From Achromobacter sp. MYb9 (GTDB lineage Bacteria > Pseudomonadota > Gammaproteobacteria > Burkholderiales > Burkholderiaceae_B): 64,000 nucleotides of DNA. Numbering within the stretch: the first letter of the stretch is position 1; each line of letters begins with the position of its first letter. A program made the translations under genes and the position numbers. The notes under the pieces were generated by a model. The model was not told where the DNA came from. It saw nothing but the letters and a program-made list of their open reading frames with translations, and did not search any database. Below, in pieces: positions 52,820 through 62,719 of the stretch. Location of the stretch: NCBI RefSeq assembly GCF_002975275.1, contig NZ_PCOQ01000003.1, positions 62,001-126,000 on the forward strand, read 5' to 3'.

Positions 52820-53215
52820 ATGGAAAACCACGCTATGCCAACGCAAGACGCGTCGGACGCGCAGCTTGCGCATCGATTCCGAAGCCGTGCGCTGTTGTTC
52901 TCGCGGCCGCGCCAGGTCGACATGGACCTGCTGCTGCGGGTCGGCGACGCGCCGGTGCTTATCTGCATCCGTGACGGGCGTGTCATGACCGCCGATGCAC
53001 CTGGCGCGCCGCTGCCTTCCTGCGACGTATCGCTGCGCGCAACTGCCGCCGCCTGGTCGCGCTTCTGGCAAGCCGTGCCGGACGCGGGCTGGCATGACAT
53101 CTTTGCGCTGAGCAAGCGCGGCGAGCTTTCTATCGAAGGCAACCTGCAACCCTTGATGGCGCACTTGCAGTTCGTCAAGGACCTGTTGGCTACCGGCCGC
53201 AAGGTGCAAGCATGA
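52820..53215 (+). CDS. SCP2-like sterol-carrier-domain protein
   Basis: 131 residues with GGGAAGAGACA before the ATG. The layout RDGRVMTADAPGAPLPSCDV, then AAWSRFWQAVPDAGWHDIFA and SIEGNLQPLMAHLQFVKDLL, matches SCP2-fold proteins that carry or bind hydrophobic acyl groups. It overlaps the hydrolase gene by ATGA, so the two may act together on a lipophilic substrate. No signal peptide. Confidence 0.7.
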   Translation: MENHAMPTQDASDAQLAHRFRSRALLFSRPRQVDMDLLLRVGDAPVLICIRDGRVMTADAPGAPLPSCDVSLRATAAAWSRFWQAVPDAGWHDIFALSKRGELSIEGNLQPLMAHLQFVKDLLATGRKVQA

Positions 53216-54060
53216 ACGCCGCGCTGGAACCTATCGTTGGCCGTTACCTGACCGTCGACATCGGCGGCAAGCCCTGCCGCGTCTACTTCGAAGAAGCGGG
53301 CGAGGGCATTCCACTGGTCTGCCTGCATACCGCGGGCGCCGACAGCCGCCAGTACCGCCACATGATGTGCGATGCCGACATCACGTCGCGCTATCGCGTC
53401 ATTGCCTTTGACATGCCATGGCACGGCAAGTCCTACCCGCCACCCGGCTGGCAGGACGAGGAATACCGCTTGTCCACCGAACGCTATGTGGAAACCGTGA
53501 TGGCGTTCTGCCAGGCGTTGGCGCTGGATCGCCCCGCGCTGATCGGCTGCTCGATCGGCGGGCGCATCGTGTTGCAGCTGGCGCATCAGCACGCCGACCA
53601 TTTTCGCGCCTTGATCGGCGTGGAAGCGGCTGATTTCCAGCAGCCCTGGTACGACACCTCGTGGCTGCATCGCGGTGACGTCCATGGCGGCGAGGTCTGC
53701 GCCGCCTTGGTGTCCGGGCTGGTCGCGCCGCAGTCGCCAGCTGTCCATCGCCACGAAACCTTGTGGCAATACATGCAGGGCGGCCCCGGCGTGTTTCGCG
53801 GCGACCTGTATTTCTACCGCGTGGACGGCGATTTGCGGGGTCGGCTGGACGGCATACGCACCGACCGTTGTCCGCTGTTTTTGTTAACGGGGGAATACGA
53901 CTTTTCGTGCACGCCCGAAGACACGTTGCGCACCGCCGCCGGCATCCCCGGCGCCCAGGTCACCATCATGCGCGAGTTGGGGCATTTCCCAATGAGCGAA
54001 AACCCACAGCAGTTTCGCGGCTACATCATGCCGGTGCTGGACGCCATCGCAGGCCTATAG
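53212..54060 (+). CDS. Alpha/beta-fold hydrolase
   Basis: 282 residues. Nucleophile elbow PALIGCSIGGRIVLQLAHQ (G-C-S-I-G-G), acid segment LTGEYDFSCTPEDT and catalytic His in MRELGHFPMSENPQQFR. The oxyanion region is IPLVCLHTAGADSRQYRHM. It hydrolyses an ester, lactone or C-C bond. The coupling to an SCP2-like protein and the downstream importer suggests that it may open or de-esterify the imported substrate. No signal peptide. Confidence 0.88.
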   Translation: MNAALEPIVGRYLTVDIGGKPCRVYFEEAGEGIPLVCLHTAGADSRQYRHMMCDADITSRYRVIAFDMPWHGKSYPPPGWQDEEYRLSTERYVETVMAFCQALALDRPALIGCSIGGRIVLQLAHQHADHFRALIGVEAADFQQPWYDTSWLHRGDVHGGEVCAALVSGLVAPQSPAVHRHETLWQYMQGGPGVFRGDLYFYRVDGDLRGRLDGIRTDRCPLFLLTGEYDFSCTPEDTLRTAAGIPGAQVTIMRELGHFPMSENPQQFRGYIMPVLDAIAGL

Positions 54061-54109
54061 CGCGGCATCAACGACGGGCAGGCACTGCCCGCGATCCACA
54101 GGAGGCATC

Positions 54110-55273
54110 ATGCGTTATCCGATCATTCTGGCCGGCATCTTCGCCCTGGCCGCAGTTCCCGCCGTGCAGGCGCAAGAGACGCTGAAACTTGGCGCGCTGG
54201 TCACGCTGTCCGGCGCGGGCGCCGCCTGGGGGCAGGGGATGAAGAACGCCGCCGAGATCGCGGCGGATCAGGTGAACGAGGCGGGCGGGCTGGACGTTGG
54301 CGGCAAGAAGTACCGGGTCCAGGTGGTGGCCTATGACGACAAGTACCAGGCTAACGAAGCCGTCACCGTGGCCAACCGCCTGGTGTTCGAGGACAAGGTG
54401 CGCTACGTGATTGGCCCGGTCGGATCCGCGCCTGTGCTGGCGATCCAACCCATGACGGAAAAGAACAAGGTGATCGTGATGACCTTGGGCTTTACCGCCA
54501 AGGCGCTGGCCGCGGACAAGCCCTTTACCTTCCGCCCGAACGTGACGACCGCCGAGGTGTCGCAGCCGCAGATCGACTGGTTGGTCAAGTCGCAAGGCCT
54601 GCGCAAAGTGGGCGCGCTGTTTCCCAACGACGAAACCGGGCAGCAGATCGCGCTGGATCTGGAAGCTGCATACAAGAAGGCGGGCGCGGCCTTGTCCGTC
54701 AAGGAGTTCTTCGAACGCGACCGGGTCGATTTCGTGCCCGTGTTGACGCGCATGATGGCGCGCGGCATCGACGCCATCGAACTGGACGGCAATTCGCCCA
54801 CCACGGCCGGGCTGATCGTCAAGCAGGCGCGCGAACTCGGGTTTGAAGGGCGCATCGTGCGCACCGGCGGCCCCGCCACCCAAGAAATCGTCAACGTGGC
54901 CGGCAAGACGGCCACCGAGGGCATGTTCGTCCATACACCGATTGATCCAGACTTGCCCGCCACCAAGGCCTACGCCGAACGCTACGCCGCCAAGTACAAG
55001 CACGCCATGAACGGCTTCAGCCCCGCCTTTTATGACGGCACCAACATGCTGTTTGAAGCCATGCGCCGCGCCGGCACGGTGGAAGACACGGACCGCGTGC
55101 GTGTCGAACTGGAAAAGCTGGAAGGTTTTGACGGATCCCTGGGCAAGCTTAGCTGGACAGGCAAAGCCATGTACGGCATCAACCACCAGTTGAACGCGCC
55201 GTTCTACGTGGCCGAGGTCAAGGATGGCCGCGAGGTGATCCGCGCGCGCTGCACCGTCGAGGGATGCCGCTAG
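54110..55273 (+). CDS. Branched-chain amino acid-type ABC transporter substrate-binding protein
   Basis: 387 residues with a signal peptide (PIILAGIFALAAVPAVQAQE) and CAGGAGGC before the ATG. It is a class I binding protein of the LivK/AmiC type: LKLGALVTLSGAGAAWGQGM, KNAAEIAADQVNEAGG, VIGPVGSAPVLAIQPMTEKN and GLIVKQARELGFEGRIVRTG. In catabolic clusters such proteins often bind aromatic or other organic acids instead of amino acids. It is followed by the complete set of permeases and ATPases. Confidence 0.92.
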   Translation: MRYPIILAGIFALAAVPAVQAQETLKLGALVTLSGAGAAWGQGMKNAAEIAADQVNEAGGLDVGGKKYRVQVVAYDDKYQANEAVTVANRLVFEDKVRYVIGPVGSAPVLAIQPMTEKNKVIVMTLGFTAKALAADKPFTFRPNVTTAEVSQPQIDWLVKSQGLRKVGALFPNDETGQQIALDLEAAYKKAGAALSVKEFFERDRVDFVPVLTRMMARGIDAIELDGNSPTTAGLIVKQARELGFEGRIVRTGGPATQEIVNVAGKTATEGMFVHTPIDPDLPATKAYAERYAAKYKHAMNGFSPAFYDGTNMLFEAMRRAGTVEDTDRVRVELEKLEGFDGSLGKLSWTGKAMYGINHQLNAPFYVAEVKDGREVIRARCTVEGCR

Positions 55274-55291
55274 CGCGGCGGGGGATGCCAC

Positions 55292-56161
<870 letters not shown>

Positions 56162-56164
56162 GCC

Positions 56165-57139
56165 ATGACGGACCTTTCGCTTGACGCAGGCATGGCGCGG
56201 CCCGCGCCCTTACGCTGGCTGTTGTGGGCCGCCTTGGCCGTCGCGGCGTTCACGCCCTGGTTTGCCGGACCGTTCGTGCAGCACCTGGCGGTGCTGACCT
56301 GCCTGAACGTACTGATCGTCAACGGCTTGGCGTTGATCGCGCGCTGCGGGCAGTTGTCGCTGGGGCATGCGGCCTTCGTCGCGCTGGGCGCCTACGGCTC
56401 GGTACTGGCCGCGCGTTATCTGGGATGGAGCTTTCTGCCCGCCACGTTGGTCGGCGTGGCGTTGACAGCGTTGGTGGCGCTGACGCTGGGCGCAATCATC
56501 CTGCGCTTGAAAGGCGTTTATTTCGTGTTGGTGACGTTCGCGTTCGGGGAATTGGTGCGGCTGATCCTGCTGGACGGCTCGTCCTGGTCTGGCGGCGCGA
56601 ACGGCATCGCCAGCATCCCGCCGGCCGCGCTGGCCGGTATTGTGTTCGATACGCGCGCCAGCTTTTACGGCCTGGCGCTGTGCGTGGCCCTCGCCTCCGT
56701 GGCGCTCTTGAGCGTGGTGGCAAGACAGCCGTTCGGTCATGCCATCGACGCCGTGGCGGAAAACCCCGCGCTGGCCGAGTCCACCGGCCTTGGCGTGCAC
56801 CGGATCCAGCTGTGCGCCTTTGTGGCCGGTTGCGCGTTGGCGGCGGCGGGCGGCGCCTTGCAGGCGCGCTACGTGGGGTATGTGTCACCCGAGTCGTTCA
56901 ACGCCAGCATTTCCATCGGCTTCATCATCATGCTGGTCATCGGGGGGCGCCGGTCGGTATGGGGCGGGCTGATCGGCGCCATGGTGCTGACGCCGCTGCC
57001 CGAGCTGTTTCGCGGCGCGGTGCAGACGCAGCACATTTTCTATGGCGCGGCGCTGATCCTGATCTTGCGCTTTCTGCCGGCGGGCCTGGCCGGCTTGCCG
57101 GGGCCGTGGCAGGCGCGCCGGCACAAGGAGTCCCAATGA
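56165..57139 (+). CDS. ABC transporter permease, LivM-type
   Basis: 324 residues. Landmarks VLTCLNVLIVNGLALIARCG, GQLSLGHAAFVALGAYGSVL, IDAVAENPALAESTGLGVHR and IIMLVIGGRRSVWGGLIGAM. In the last of these, the usual G-G-x-G-S/T-x-x-G coupling motif reads GGRRSVWGG, a small deviation. It overlaps the LivG-type gene by ATGA. Confidence 0.92.
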   Translation: MTDLSLDAGMARPAPLRWLLWAALAVAAFTPWFAGPFVQHLAVLTCLNVLIVNGLALIARCGQLSLGHAAFVALGAYGSVLAARYLGWSFLPATLVGVALTALVALTLGAIILRLKGVYFVLVTFAFGELVRLILLDGSSWSGGANGIASIPPAALAGIVFDTRASFYGLALCVALASVALLSVVARQPFGHAIDAVAENPALAESTGLGVHRIQLCAFVAGCALAAAGGALQARYVGYVSPESFNASISIGFIIMLVIGGRRSVWGGLIGAMVLTPLPELFRGAVQTQHIFYGAALILILRFLPAGLAGLPGPWQARRHKESQ

Positions 57140-57918
57140 CCCAGCCTTTATTGCAGGTGCAGGGCCTGTCGCGCAGCTTTGGCGGACTGACGGCCTTGCG
57201 CGACGTCAGCTTCGCCGTCGCCCCGGGCGAGATCGTCGGCCTGATCGGCCCCAACGGCGCGGGCAAGACGACGGCGTTCAACGTCATTAGCGGCACGATG
57301 CCGCCGTCGGCGGGTTCCGTGCATTTCGACGGCCGCGATATTTCAGGCGGGCCGCCCAGCCGTGTGGTGGTGCGAGGGCTGGCGCGCACGTTTCAATCCA
57401 CTTCCACCTATCCCGAGGCCACGGTGGCTCAGAACATTCGGCGCGGCATGCTGTCGCGGGTTCGACATTCGTGGCTGCGCCATCTGGCCGGGCGTGACCA
57501 GGACTTGTTGTCGGCGCCGGAGGTGGCGCGGGAGGTGGACCGGCTGCTGGTCCTGCTTGACCTGCAAGGCTGGCGCGACGCGGCGGCCGGGTCGCTGGCC
57601 TATGGTTTGCAGAAAAAACTGGGCATCGCCGTGGCGCTGGCCTGCCGGCCGCGCATGTTGCTATTGGATGAGCCGGCGGCGGGCCTGAACCACGAAGAAT
57701 GCAACGAGCTGGGGCGTTTACTGCGTCGCCTGCAATCCGAGGAAGGGCTGACGATGCTGCTGGTGGAACATCACATGGCGCTGGTCATGGAACTTTGCCA
57801 TCGCATCGTGGTGCTGGTGCAAGGAGAGAAAGTCGCCGAGGGCACGCCGCAAGCCATTCGCGACAACCCCGCCGTGATCGAAGCCTATCTGGGAGCCCCC
57901 GACTATGCCCATGCTTGA
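57136..57918 (+). CDS. ABC transporter ATPase, LivG-type
   Basis: 260 residues. Walker A GPNGAGKTT, Walker B MLLLDEPAAGLN and switch histidine in LLVEHHMALVM. The signature region LAYGLQKKLGIAVALAC replaces the canonical LSGGQ with LAYGLQKK, the form common in LivG-type proteins. Typical LivG text RTFQSTSTYPEATVAQNI is present. It overlaps LivF by 14 bp. Confidence 0.93.
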   Translation: MTQPLLQVQGLSRSFGGLTALRDVSFAVAPGEIVGLIGPNGAGKTTAFNVISGTMPPSAGSVHFDGRDISGGPPSRVVVRGLARTFQSTSTYPEATVAQNIRRGMLSRVRHSWLRHLAGRDQDLLSAPEVAREVDRLLVLLDLQGWRDAAAGSLAYGLQKKLGIAVALACRPRMLLLDEPAAGLNHEECNELGRLLRRLQSEEGLTMLLVEHHMALVMELCHRIVVLVQGEKVAEGTPQAIRDNPAVIEAYLGAPDYAHA

Positions 57919-58618
57919 AGTCCAGGACCTGAAGGTTCGATACGGGCCGCTGGAGGCCGTGCGCGGCGTCAGCTTCACGGTTGAACAAGGCCAGATCGTT
58001 GCGCTGGTTGGCTCGAACGGCGCGGGCAAAAGTTCCACCTTGAAAGCGCTGATCGGCCTGGCGCCGGCGGCGGGCGGGCGCATTGTGTTTGAAGGGCGGG
58101 ACATCGTGCGGCTGGGTTCGGCGGCGCGTGTGTCGGCCGGGCTGGCCTTGTCGCCAGAAGGGCGGCGCTTGTTCGGCCGCATGACCGTGCTGGATAACTT
58201 GATGGCGGGCGCGCATGGGGTCAGCTCGCGTAGCCGCGTTCGCGCGCGGCTGGACGAGGTCTACACGCTGTTTCCGCGTGTGCAGGAACGGCGCGCGCAG
58301 TTGGCGGGATCATTGTCGGGTGGCGAGCAACAGATGGTGGCGATTGGCCGCGCGTTGATGGCGCAACCTCGTCTGCTGATGCTTGACGAGCCGTCGTTGG
58401 GCATCGCGCCCAAGGTCGTGGCCGAGATCGCGGACGCCATTCAACGCATCAACCGCGATAGCGGCATCGCCATTGTGCTGGTCGAGCAGAACGCGCGGCT
58501 GGCGCTGCGCCTGGCGCATCACGCCTATGCGTTCGAACATGGCGAGGTGGTGCGCAGCGGCAAGGGCGCCGAACTGCTGGCCGACCCCTTCGTGCAGAAA
58601 GCCTATCTGGGCATTTGA
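57905..58618 (+). CDS. ABC transporter ATPase, LivF-type
   Basis: 237 residues. Walker A GSNGAGKSSTLKAL, signature LSGGEQQMVAIGRALM, Walker B LLMLDEPSLGIAP and H-loop variant VLVEQNARLAL, characteristic of LivF. It pairs with the LivG-type ATPase. The stop is directly followed by the ATG of the metallo-hydrolase gene. Confidence 0.94.
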   Translation: MPMLEVQDLKVRYGPLEAVRGVSFTVEQGQIVALVGSNGAGKSSTLKALIGLAPAAGGRIVFEGRDIVRLGSAARVSAGLALSPEGRRLFGRMTVLDNLMAGAHGVSSRSRVRARLDEVYTLFPRVQERRAQLAGSLSGGEQQMVAIGRALMAQPRLLMLDEPSLGIAPKVVAEIADAIQRINRDSGIAIVLVEQNARLALRLAHHAYAFEHGEVVRSGKGAELLADPFVQKAYLGI

Positions 58619-59437
58619 ATGAGTCTGGCGATGCAAACCGTTCTTCCGGAATATGAGGTCTACGCCATCCGCTACGCCCGGATGCCGCGCCAGCGACGCG
58701 ACAACTTCCTGGGCGGCGATCCGCACGACGGCGACATGCCCATGGACTTCTTCGTGTGGCTGATACGCGGCGCGGGCCGCGTTGTGCTGGTCGACACGGG
58801 TTTCAACGCCGACATGGCGCGCATGCGCCGCCGCGAACTGATCCAGTGCCCCATCGCGGCCCTGGCCCCGCTGGGCGTGCAGCCCGAAGACGTGCAGCAC
58901 GTGGTGCTGACCCATCTGCATTACGACCACGCGGGCAACCTGGACCTGCTACCGAGAGCGCGTTTTCATGTGCAGGACGATGAGCTGGACTACGCCACCG
59001 GCCGCTGCATGTGCTTTGAACCGCTGCGGCATGCCTATGCAGTGGAAGACGTGGTCACGCTGGTCAGGCGCGTCTACGACGGCCGGGTGCAGTTTCACGA
59101 CGGCGACCGGACGTTGCTGCCGGGGGTCGAACTGCTGCACATCGGCGGCCACACGAAAGGCCTGCAAGCGGTGCGCGTGCATACCGAACGCGGCTGGGTG
59201 GTGCTGGCGTCGGACGCCAGTCATTACTACGAGAACATGGGGCAGGGCAGGCCGTTTCCGATCGTCTACAACACGGCCCAGATGCTGTCGGGCTACGCGA
59301 AGCTATATGGCGCGGCGCAATCCGATCAGCATGTCGTGCCCGGGCATGACCCGTTGGTGCTGGATCGGTATCCCAAGTGGCAGGATTCGCCGCATGTGGC
59401 GATGTTGCATCGACCACCGCGGCTTTATGGTGGGTAG
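58619..59437 (+). CDS. MBL-fold metallo-hydrolase (N-acyl-homoserine-lactonase-like family)
   Basis: 272 residues. Metallo-beta-lactamase fold with the dinuclear zinc motif VVLTHLHYDHAGNLDLLPRA (H-x-H-x-D-H), further ligands in LLHIGGHTKGLQAVR and WVVLASDASHYYENM, and VLVDTGFNADM before them. It is of the AiiA/AttM lactonase-like group, which often hydrolyses lactones or esters in catabolic clusters rather than signals. It is the last gene of the third operon, no gap from LivF. A lactone or ester intermediate in this pathway would explain it and the alpha/beta hydrolase. Confidence 0.88.
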   Translation: MSLAMQTVLPEYEVYAIRYARMPRQRRDNFLGGDPHDGDMPMDFFVWLIRGAGRVVLVDTGFNADMARMRRRELIQCPIAALAPLGVQPEDVQHVVLTHLHYDHAGNLDLLPRARFHVQDDELDYATGRCMCFEPLRHAYAVEDVVTLVRRVYDGRVQFHDGDRTLLPGVELLHIGGHTKGLQAVRVHTERGWVVLASDASHYYENMGQGRPFPIVYNTAQMLSGYAKLYGAAQSDQHVVPGHDPLVLDRYPKWQDSPHVAMLHRPPRLYGG

Positions 59438-59505
59438 AAATCCCGCGAAGCGCCAATGGCCGGATGCATGGCGCCTGCAAGCCGGCCGCCCCTTGCCGGG
59501 AAGCC

Positions 59506-60285
59506 TTACCCCAAATGCCCGCCCGCGACGTACATCACCTGCCCGGTGACATACGACGCTTCCGGGGCGGCCATGAAACAGATGGCGGCGGCGACTTCCT
59601 CCATGCTGCCCATGCGGTGCATGGGCGTGGTTGCCAGGCAGTCGGCGTACATCTCTTGTTGCCAGGCTTGGTCCTGCTGCGACGGCGGCTCGGTATTGCG
59701 CGGGATGGCGCGCACGCCGTTGTCCAGCGCACCGGGCGACACGCAATTCACGCGCACGCCGCTTTCGGCAAGCTCCAGCGCCATGCAGATGGTGGCGGCA
59801 TGCACGCCGCCCTTGGACGCGGAGTACGGCACACGATAGATGCCGCGCGTGGCGTTCGACCCCACGTTGACGATTGCGCCGCGCCCTTGCTTGCTCATTA
59901 CCGGAATGACTTCCCGGCACGACCACAACGTGGGCCACAGCGAGCGGTTCACTTCGCGCTGCATCTCGTCGGGCGTGTATTCCCAGAAGGGTTTCATCCA
60001 GATGGTGCCGCCCACGTTGTGCACCGACACGTCAATGCGGCCGTGGGTGTCCATGGCGTATTCCACCATTGCCTGCGCGCCGGCATGCGTTTCCAGGTCG
60101 GCGCTGATGAAGGACGCTTGACCGCCTTCTTCGCGGATCTCGCGGGCCACGGTCGCGCCCAGATCGGCGGCCCGGTCGACGAGGACCACGCTGGCGCCTT
60201 CGGCGGCAAGCCGCCTGGCCGTGGCGCGGCCCACGCCTTGGGCGGCGCCGGTGACCAATGCAATCTGATTTTCAAAGCGGTTCAT
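59506..60285 (-). CDS. benD: BenD-like cis-dihydrodiol carboxylate dehydrogenase (SDR)
   Basis: 259 residues, short-chain dehydrogenase with NAD loop VTGAAQGVGRATARRLAAEG and catalytic Tyr-x3-Lys in RVPYSASKGGV. Several stretches are specific to BenD (1,6-dihydroxycyclohexa-2,4-diene-1-carboxylate dehydrogenase): VGGTIWMKPFWEYTPDEMQ, RSLWPTLWSCREVIP, NVGSNATRGIYRVPY and AIPRNTEPPSQQ. BenD converts the benzoate diol to catechol with loss of CO2, feeding CatA encoded upstream. The benzoate dioxygenase genes benABC are not in the window. Confidence 0.8.
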   Translation of the reverse strand: MNRFENQIALVTGAAQGVGRATARRLAAEGASVVLVDRAADLGATVAREIREEGGQASFISADLETHAGAQAMVEYAMDTHGRIDVSVHNVGGTIWMKPFWEYTPDEMQREVNRSLWPTLWSCREVIPVMSKQGRGAIVNVGSNATRGIYRVPYSASKGGVHAATICMALELAESGVRVNCVSPGALDNGVRAIPRNTEPPSQQDQAWQQEMYADCLATTPMHRMGSMEEVAAAICFMAAPEASYVTGQVMYVAGGHLG

Positions 60286-60300
60286 AAGACGGTTTCCGAT

Positions 60301-61647
60301 TTAGTGCGCGCGCGACAGGTCGCCCGGCACGGGCCGCGCGGTCTTGGTGTCGACGGCCAGCACCGCCAGCAATGCCCCGGCCAGCGGAACCGCAAGCGCC
60401 AGGAAGAAGCCCGACGGACCGAACCAGCCCAGGAAGCTGCCACCGACGGCCGAGCCAATGATGGCCCCGGCGCGGCCGATGCCGATTGACCAGCCCGTGG
60501 CGGTCGCGCGCAGCGCGGTGGGATAGGCGCCGATCACCAGGTAGTTCAGCGCCAATTGTTGGCCGCCGATACCCAGGCCGGCGGCGCCGATCAGAATGAA
60601 CACCAGCGTCCAGTCAGTGCCCGCATACCCCAGGCCCAGCGACACCGCGATGCCCAGCGCAAACATGGCCATCAACAGCGAGCGCGTCGGCACGCGCGGC
60701 ATCAGATAGGACAGCGGAATCGCGCAGACGATGAAGACCAGGTTCACGGTGAACGTGCCCATGGGCGCCTGGTCGGCGGGCAGCCCGGCGGCCTTGAGCA
60801 CGGTGGGCAGCCACGAAAGCAGCATGAACCACGCGACCCAGTTCAGCAGATAGATCGACCAGATTGCGATGGTCTTGCGCGCGTAGCCATCGGCAAATAG
60901 GGCCTTGACGCTGGCGCGGATGGTGGCGTCTTCCGGCACGGTGAAGCGCGTGCCGGCCGGCAGCGGCTGGCCCGAGATCTTGGCAAGGATGCGAGCCACA
61001 TAGCCCTGGCCGGCGGCGTCGCCGCGCATGGCCTTGAATTGCAGCGATTCCGGCAGCAATGCGAACAACGCAACCAGCAACACCAGCGGCGCGATGCCAC
61101 CGACGATGAAGATGCCTTGCCAGCCAATCACCGGCAGCATGCGCGCGGCGAGCAAGCCGCCCAGCATGGCACCGGCCGGCAGGCCCAGCAGCACGCCGGT
61201 GATGACGGTGCCGCGCAGGCGGGCGGGCGCATACTCGGCGGCCAGCGCCAGCACGATGGGGGTGCAGCCGCCCATGCCCAGGCCGGCGATAAAGCGCAGC
61301 GCCAGGATTTGCCAGGTTTCCGTGGCGCCGGCGGTCAGCAGCGTTGCCAGACCAAACACGGCTACGCCCATCAAGGCGGCGGGCCGACGGCCGATGCGGT
61401 CACCCACCAAGCCCAGCAACATCGCGCCCACGGTCATGCCGACGATGCCGGCGGTAAGAATCGGCGCCAGTTCACCCGACTGCAGCTTGAAGGCGACCAG
61501 AATAGCCGGGCCGGTAAAGGCCATTGCCTGCGTATCAAAGCCGTCGAACAAGGCAATCAGAAAACACAGAATCAAAACACGCCATTGAAAGGCGCTCATT
61601 CGATTCTTATCAATCAAAGTGGGTATGGATAGCGTTGCTGCCGACAT
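60301..61647 (-). CDS. MFS aromatic-acid:H+ symporter (AAHS family)
   Basis: 448 residues, 12 helices. AAHS signatures: LIALFDGFDTQAMAFTGPAI (the D-G-F-D motif of helix 1), GDRIGRRPAALMGVAVFG (loop 2-3), RFIAGLGMGGCTPIVLALAA and YPTALRATATGWSIGIGRAG. Relatives are PcaK, MhpT and BenK. The operon context with catBA and benD suggests benzoate or a related aromatic acid as substrate. It lies 15 bp before benD. Confidence 0.9.
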   Translation of the reverse strand: MSAATLSIPTLIDKNRMSAFQWRVLILCFLIALFDGFDTQAMAFTGPAILVAFKLQSGELAPILTAGIVGMTVGAMLLGLVGDRIGRRPAALMGVAVFGLATLLTAGATETWQILALRFIAGLGMGGCTPIVLALAAEYAPARLRGTVITGVLLGLPAGAMLGGLLAARMLPVIGWQGIFIVGGIAPLVLLVALFALLPESLQFKAMRGDAAGQGYVARILAKISGQPLPAGTRFTVPEDATIRASVKALFADGYARKTIAIWSIYLLNWVAWFMLLSWLPTVLKAAGLPADQAPMGTFTVNLVFIVCAIPLSYLMPRVPTRSLLMAMFALGIAVSLGLGYAGTDWTLVFILIGAAGLGIGGQQLALNYLVIGAYPTALRATATGWSIGIGRAGAIIGSAVGGSFLGWFGPSGFFLALAVPLAGALLAVLAVDTKTARPVPGDLSRAH

Positions 61648-61733
61648 GGGAGTCCCCTCGTGGTTCGCTTGATGCGTTATTGGTATGCGGTCAAGACGGC
61701 CCTGCGCCAGGCGGCGCGCAAGGCCTTGCGGCG

Positions 61734-62669
61734 TTACGCCTGGACGCTGGCGCGCGGGCGGTTGACGATCTGGTTGTCTTTGCCCTGTATCAGGCTGGTC
61801 AGCGCAAAGTTGAATTCGATTTCCTTGTAGGAATCGGCTTTCAAGCCCAGCTTGTCGCCGCCGGTTTTTTCCACCACCGGCGGAATCAAACCTTCACGCG
61901 TGGCATACGCGAAGTCGTCCCAGATCAGCGGGTCGCCTTCGATATTGAATTGCGTCGTCAGCTTGCGGTGCTGGTCGGCGCTGACGAAGAAGTGCACGTG
62001 CGCGGGGCGGTTGCCGTGGCGGCCCAGCGTGTCCAGCAGCTGCTGCGTGGCGCCCTGCGGCGGACAGCCGTAGCCGACCGGCATGAGGGTGCGGAATTCG
62101 TATTCGCCATTGGGGCCGGTCTTGACCGCGCCGCGCAGGTTGAAATCGGTCTGCGCGCCGGTGGGGTCAAAGTGTGAGTAAAAGCCGTTGGAGTTGGCGT
62201 GCCAGCATTCGACCACTGCGTTGGCCAGCGGCGCGCCGTTCGTGTCGGTGACCACGCCACGTATCACCAGCGGGCCGGCGTTCTCGTCCGCGTCCAGGTC
62301 AATGCGCGACACGCCATCGCGCAGCGGCGCCCCGGCCACGTACAGCGGGCCTTCAATGGTGCGCGGCGTGCCGCCGTCCAGGCCCGCACGCTTGTCCTCT
62401 TCATCCATGCGGATGTCCAGGTATTTTTCCAGGCCCAGGCCGGCCGCCAGCAACGCGGCTTCGCCGTCGCGGCCCAGCTTGTTCAGGTAGTTCACGCCGG
62501 CCCAGACCTCGTCCGGCGTAATGTCCAGGTCGTCTATCGCCTTGAAGAGATCGCTTAACAGGCGGTGCGCGATCTGCTTGAAACGAGGGGTGCCCTCGGC
62601 GCCTTCCAGATTGGTGGCGGCGGCCAGCAGGTCCTGGACTTCCTTGCTGTTGAAAATATTCAGGCTCAT
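61734..62669 (-). CDS. catA: Catechol 1,2-dioxygenase
   Basis: 311 residues from ATG 62669, preceded by ACGGAGACAAAACC. All four non-haem Fe(III) ligands are in canonical numbering: Tyr164 (NSNGFYSHFD), Tyr200 (LMPVGYGCPP), His224 and His226 (RPAHVHFFV). The N-terminal helical linker domain is present, so it is a full-length intradiol enzyme cleaving catechol to cis,cis-muconate. It lies 50 bp downstream of catB. The catC isomerase is not between catB and catA nor downstream in this operon. Confidence 0.95.
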   Translation of the reverse strand: MSLNIFNSKEVQDLLAAATNLEGAEGTPRFKQIAHRLLSDLFKAIDDLDITPDEVWAGVNYLNKLGRDGEAALLAAGLGLEKYLDIRMDEEDKRAGLDGGTPRTIEGPLYVAGAPLRDGVSRIDLDADENAGPLVIRGVVTDTNGAPLANAVVECWHANSNGFYSHFDPTGAQTDFNLRGAVKTGPNGEYEFRTLMPVGYGCPPQGATQQLLDTLGRHGNRPAHVHFFVSADQHRKLTTQFNIEGDPLIWDDFAYATREGLIPPVVEKTGGDKLGLKADSYKEIEFNFALTSLIQGKDNQIVNRPRASVQA

Positions 62670-62719
62670 GGTTTTGTCTCCGTTTGGTTTTCGCTGCATG
62701 CGGGGAACGACGCCCGCAA

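Noticed and set aside
58619-59437. Calling the MBL-fold protein a quorum-quenching lactonase
   Set aside because: The zinc motif is shared by many hydrolases, and the operon context is catabolic, so the specific substrate cannot be claimed.
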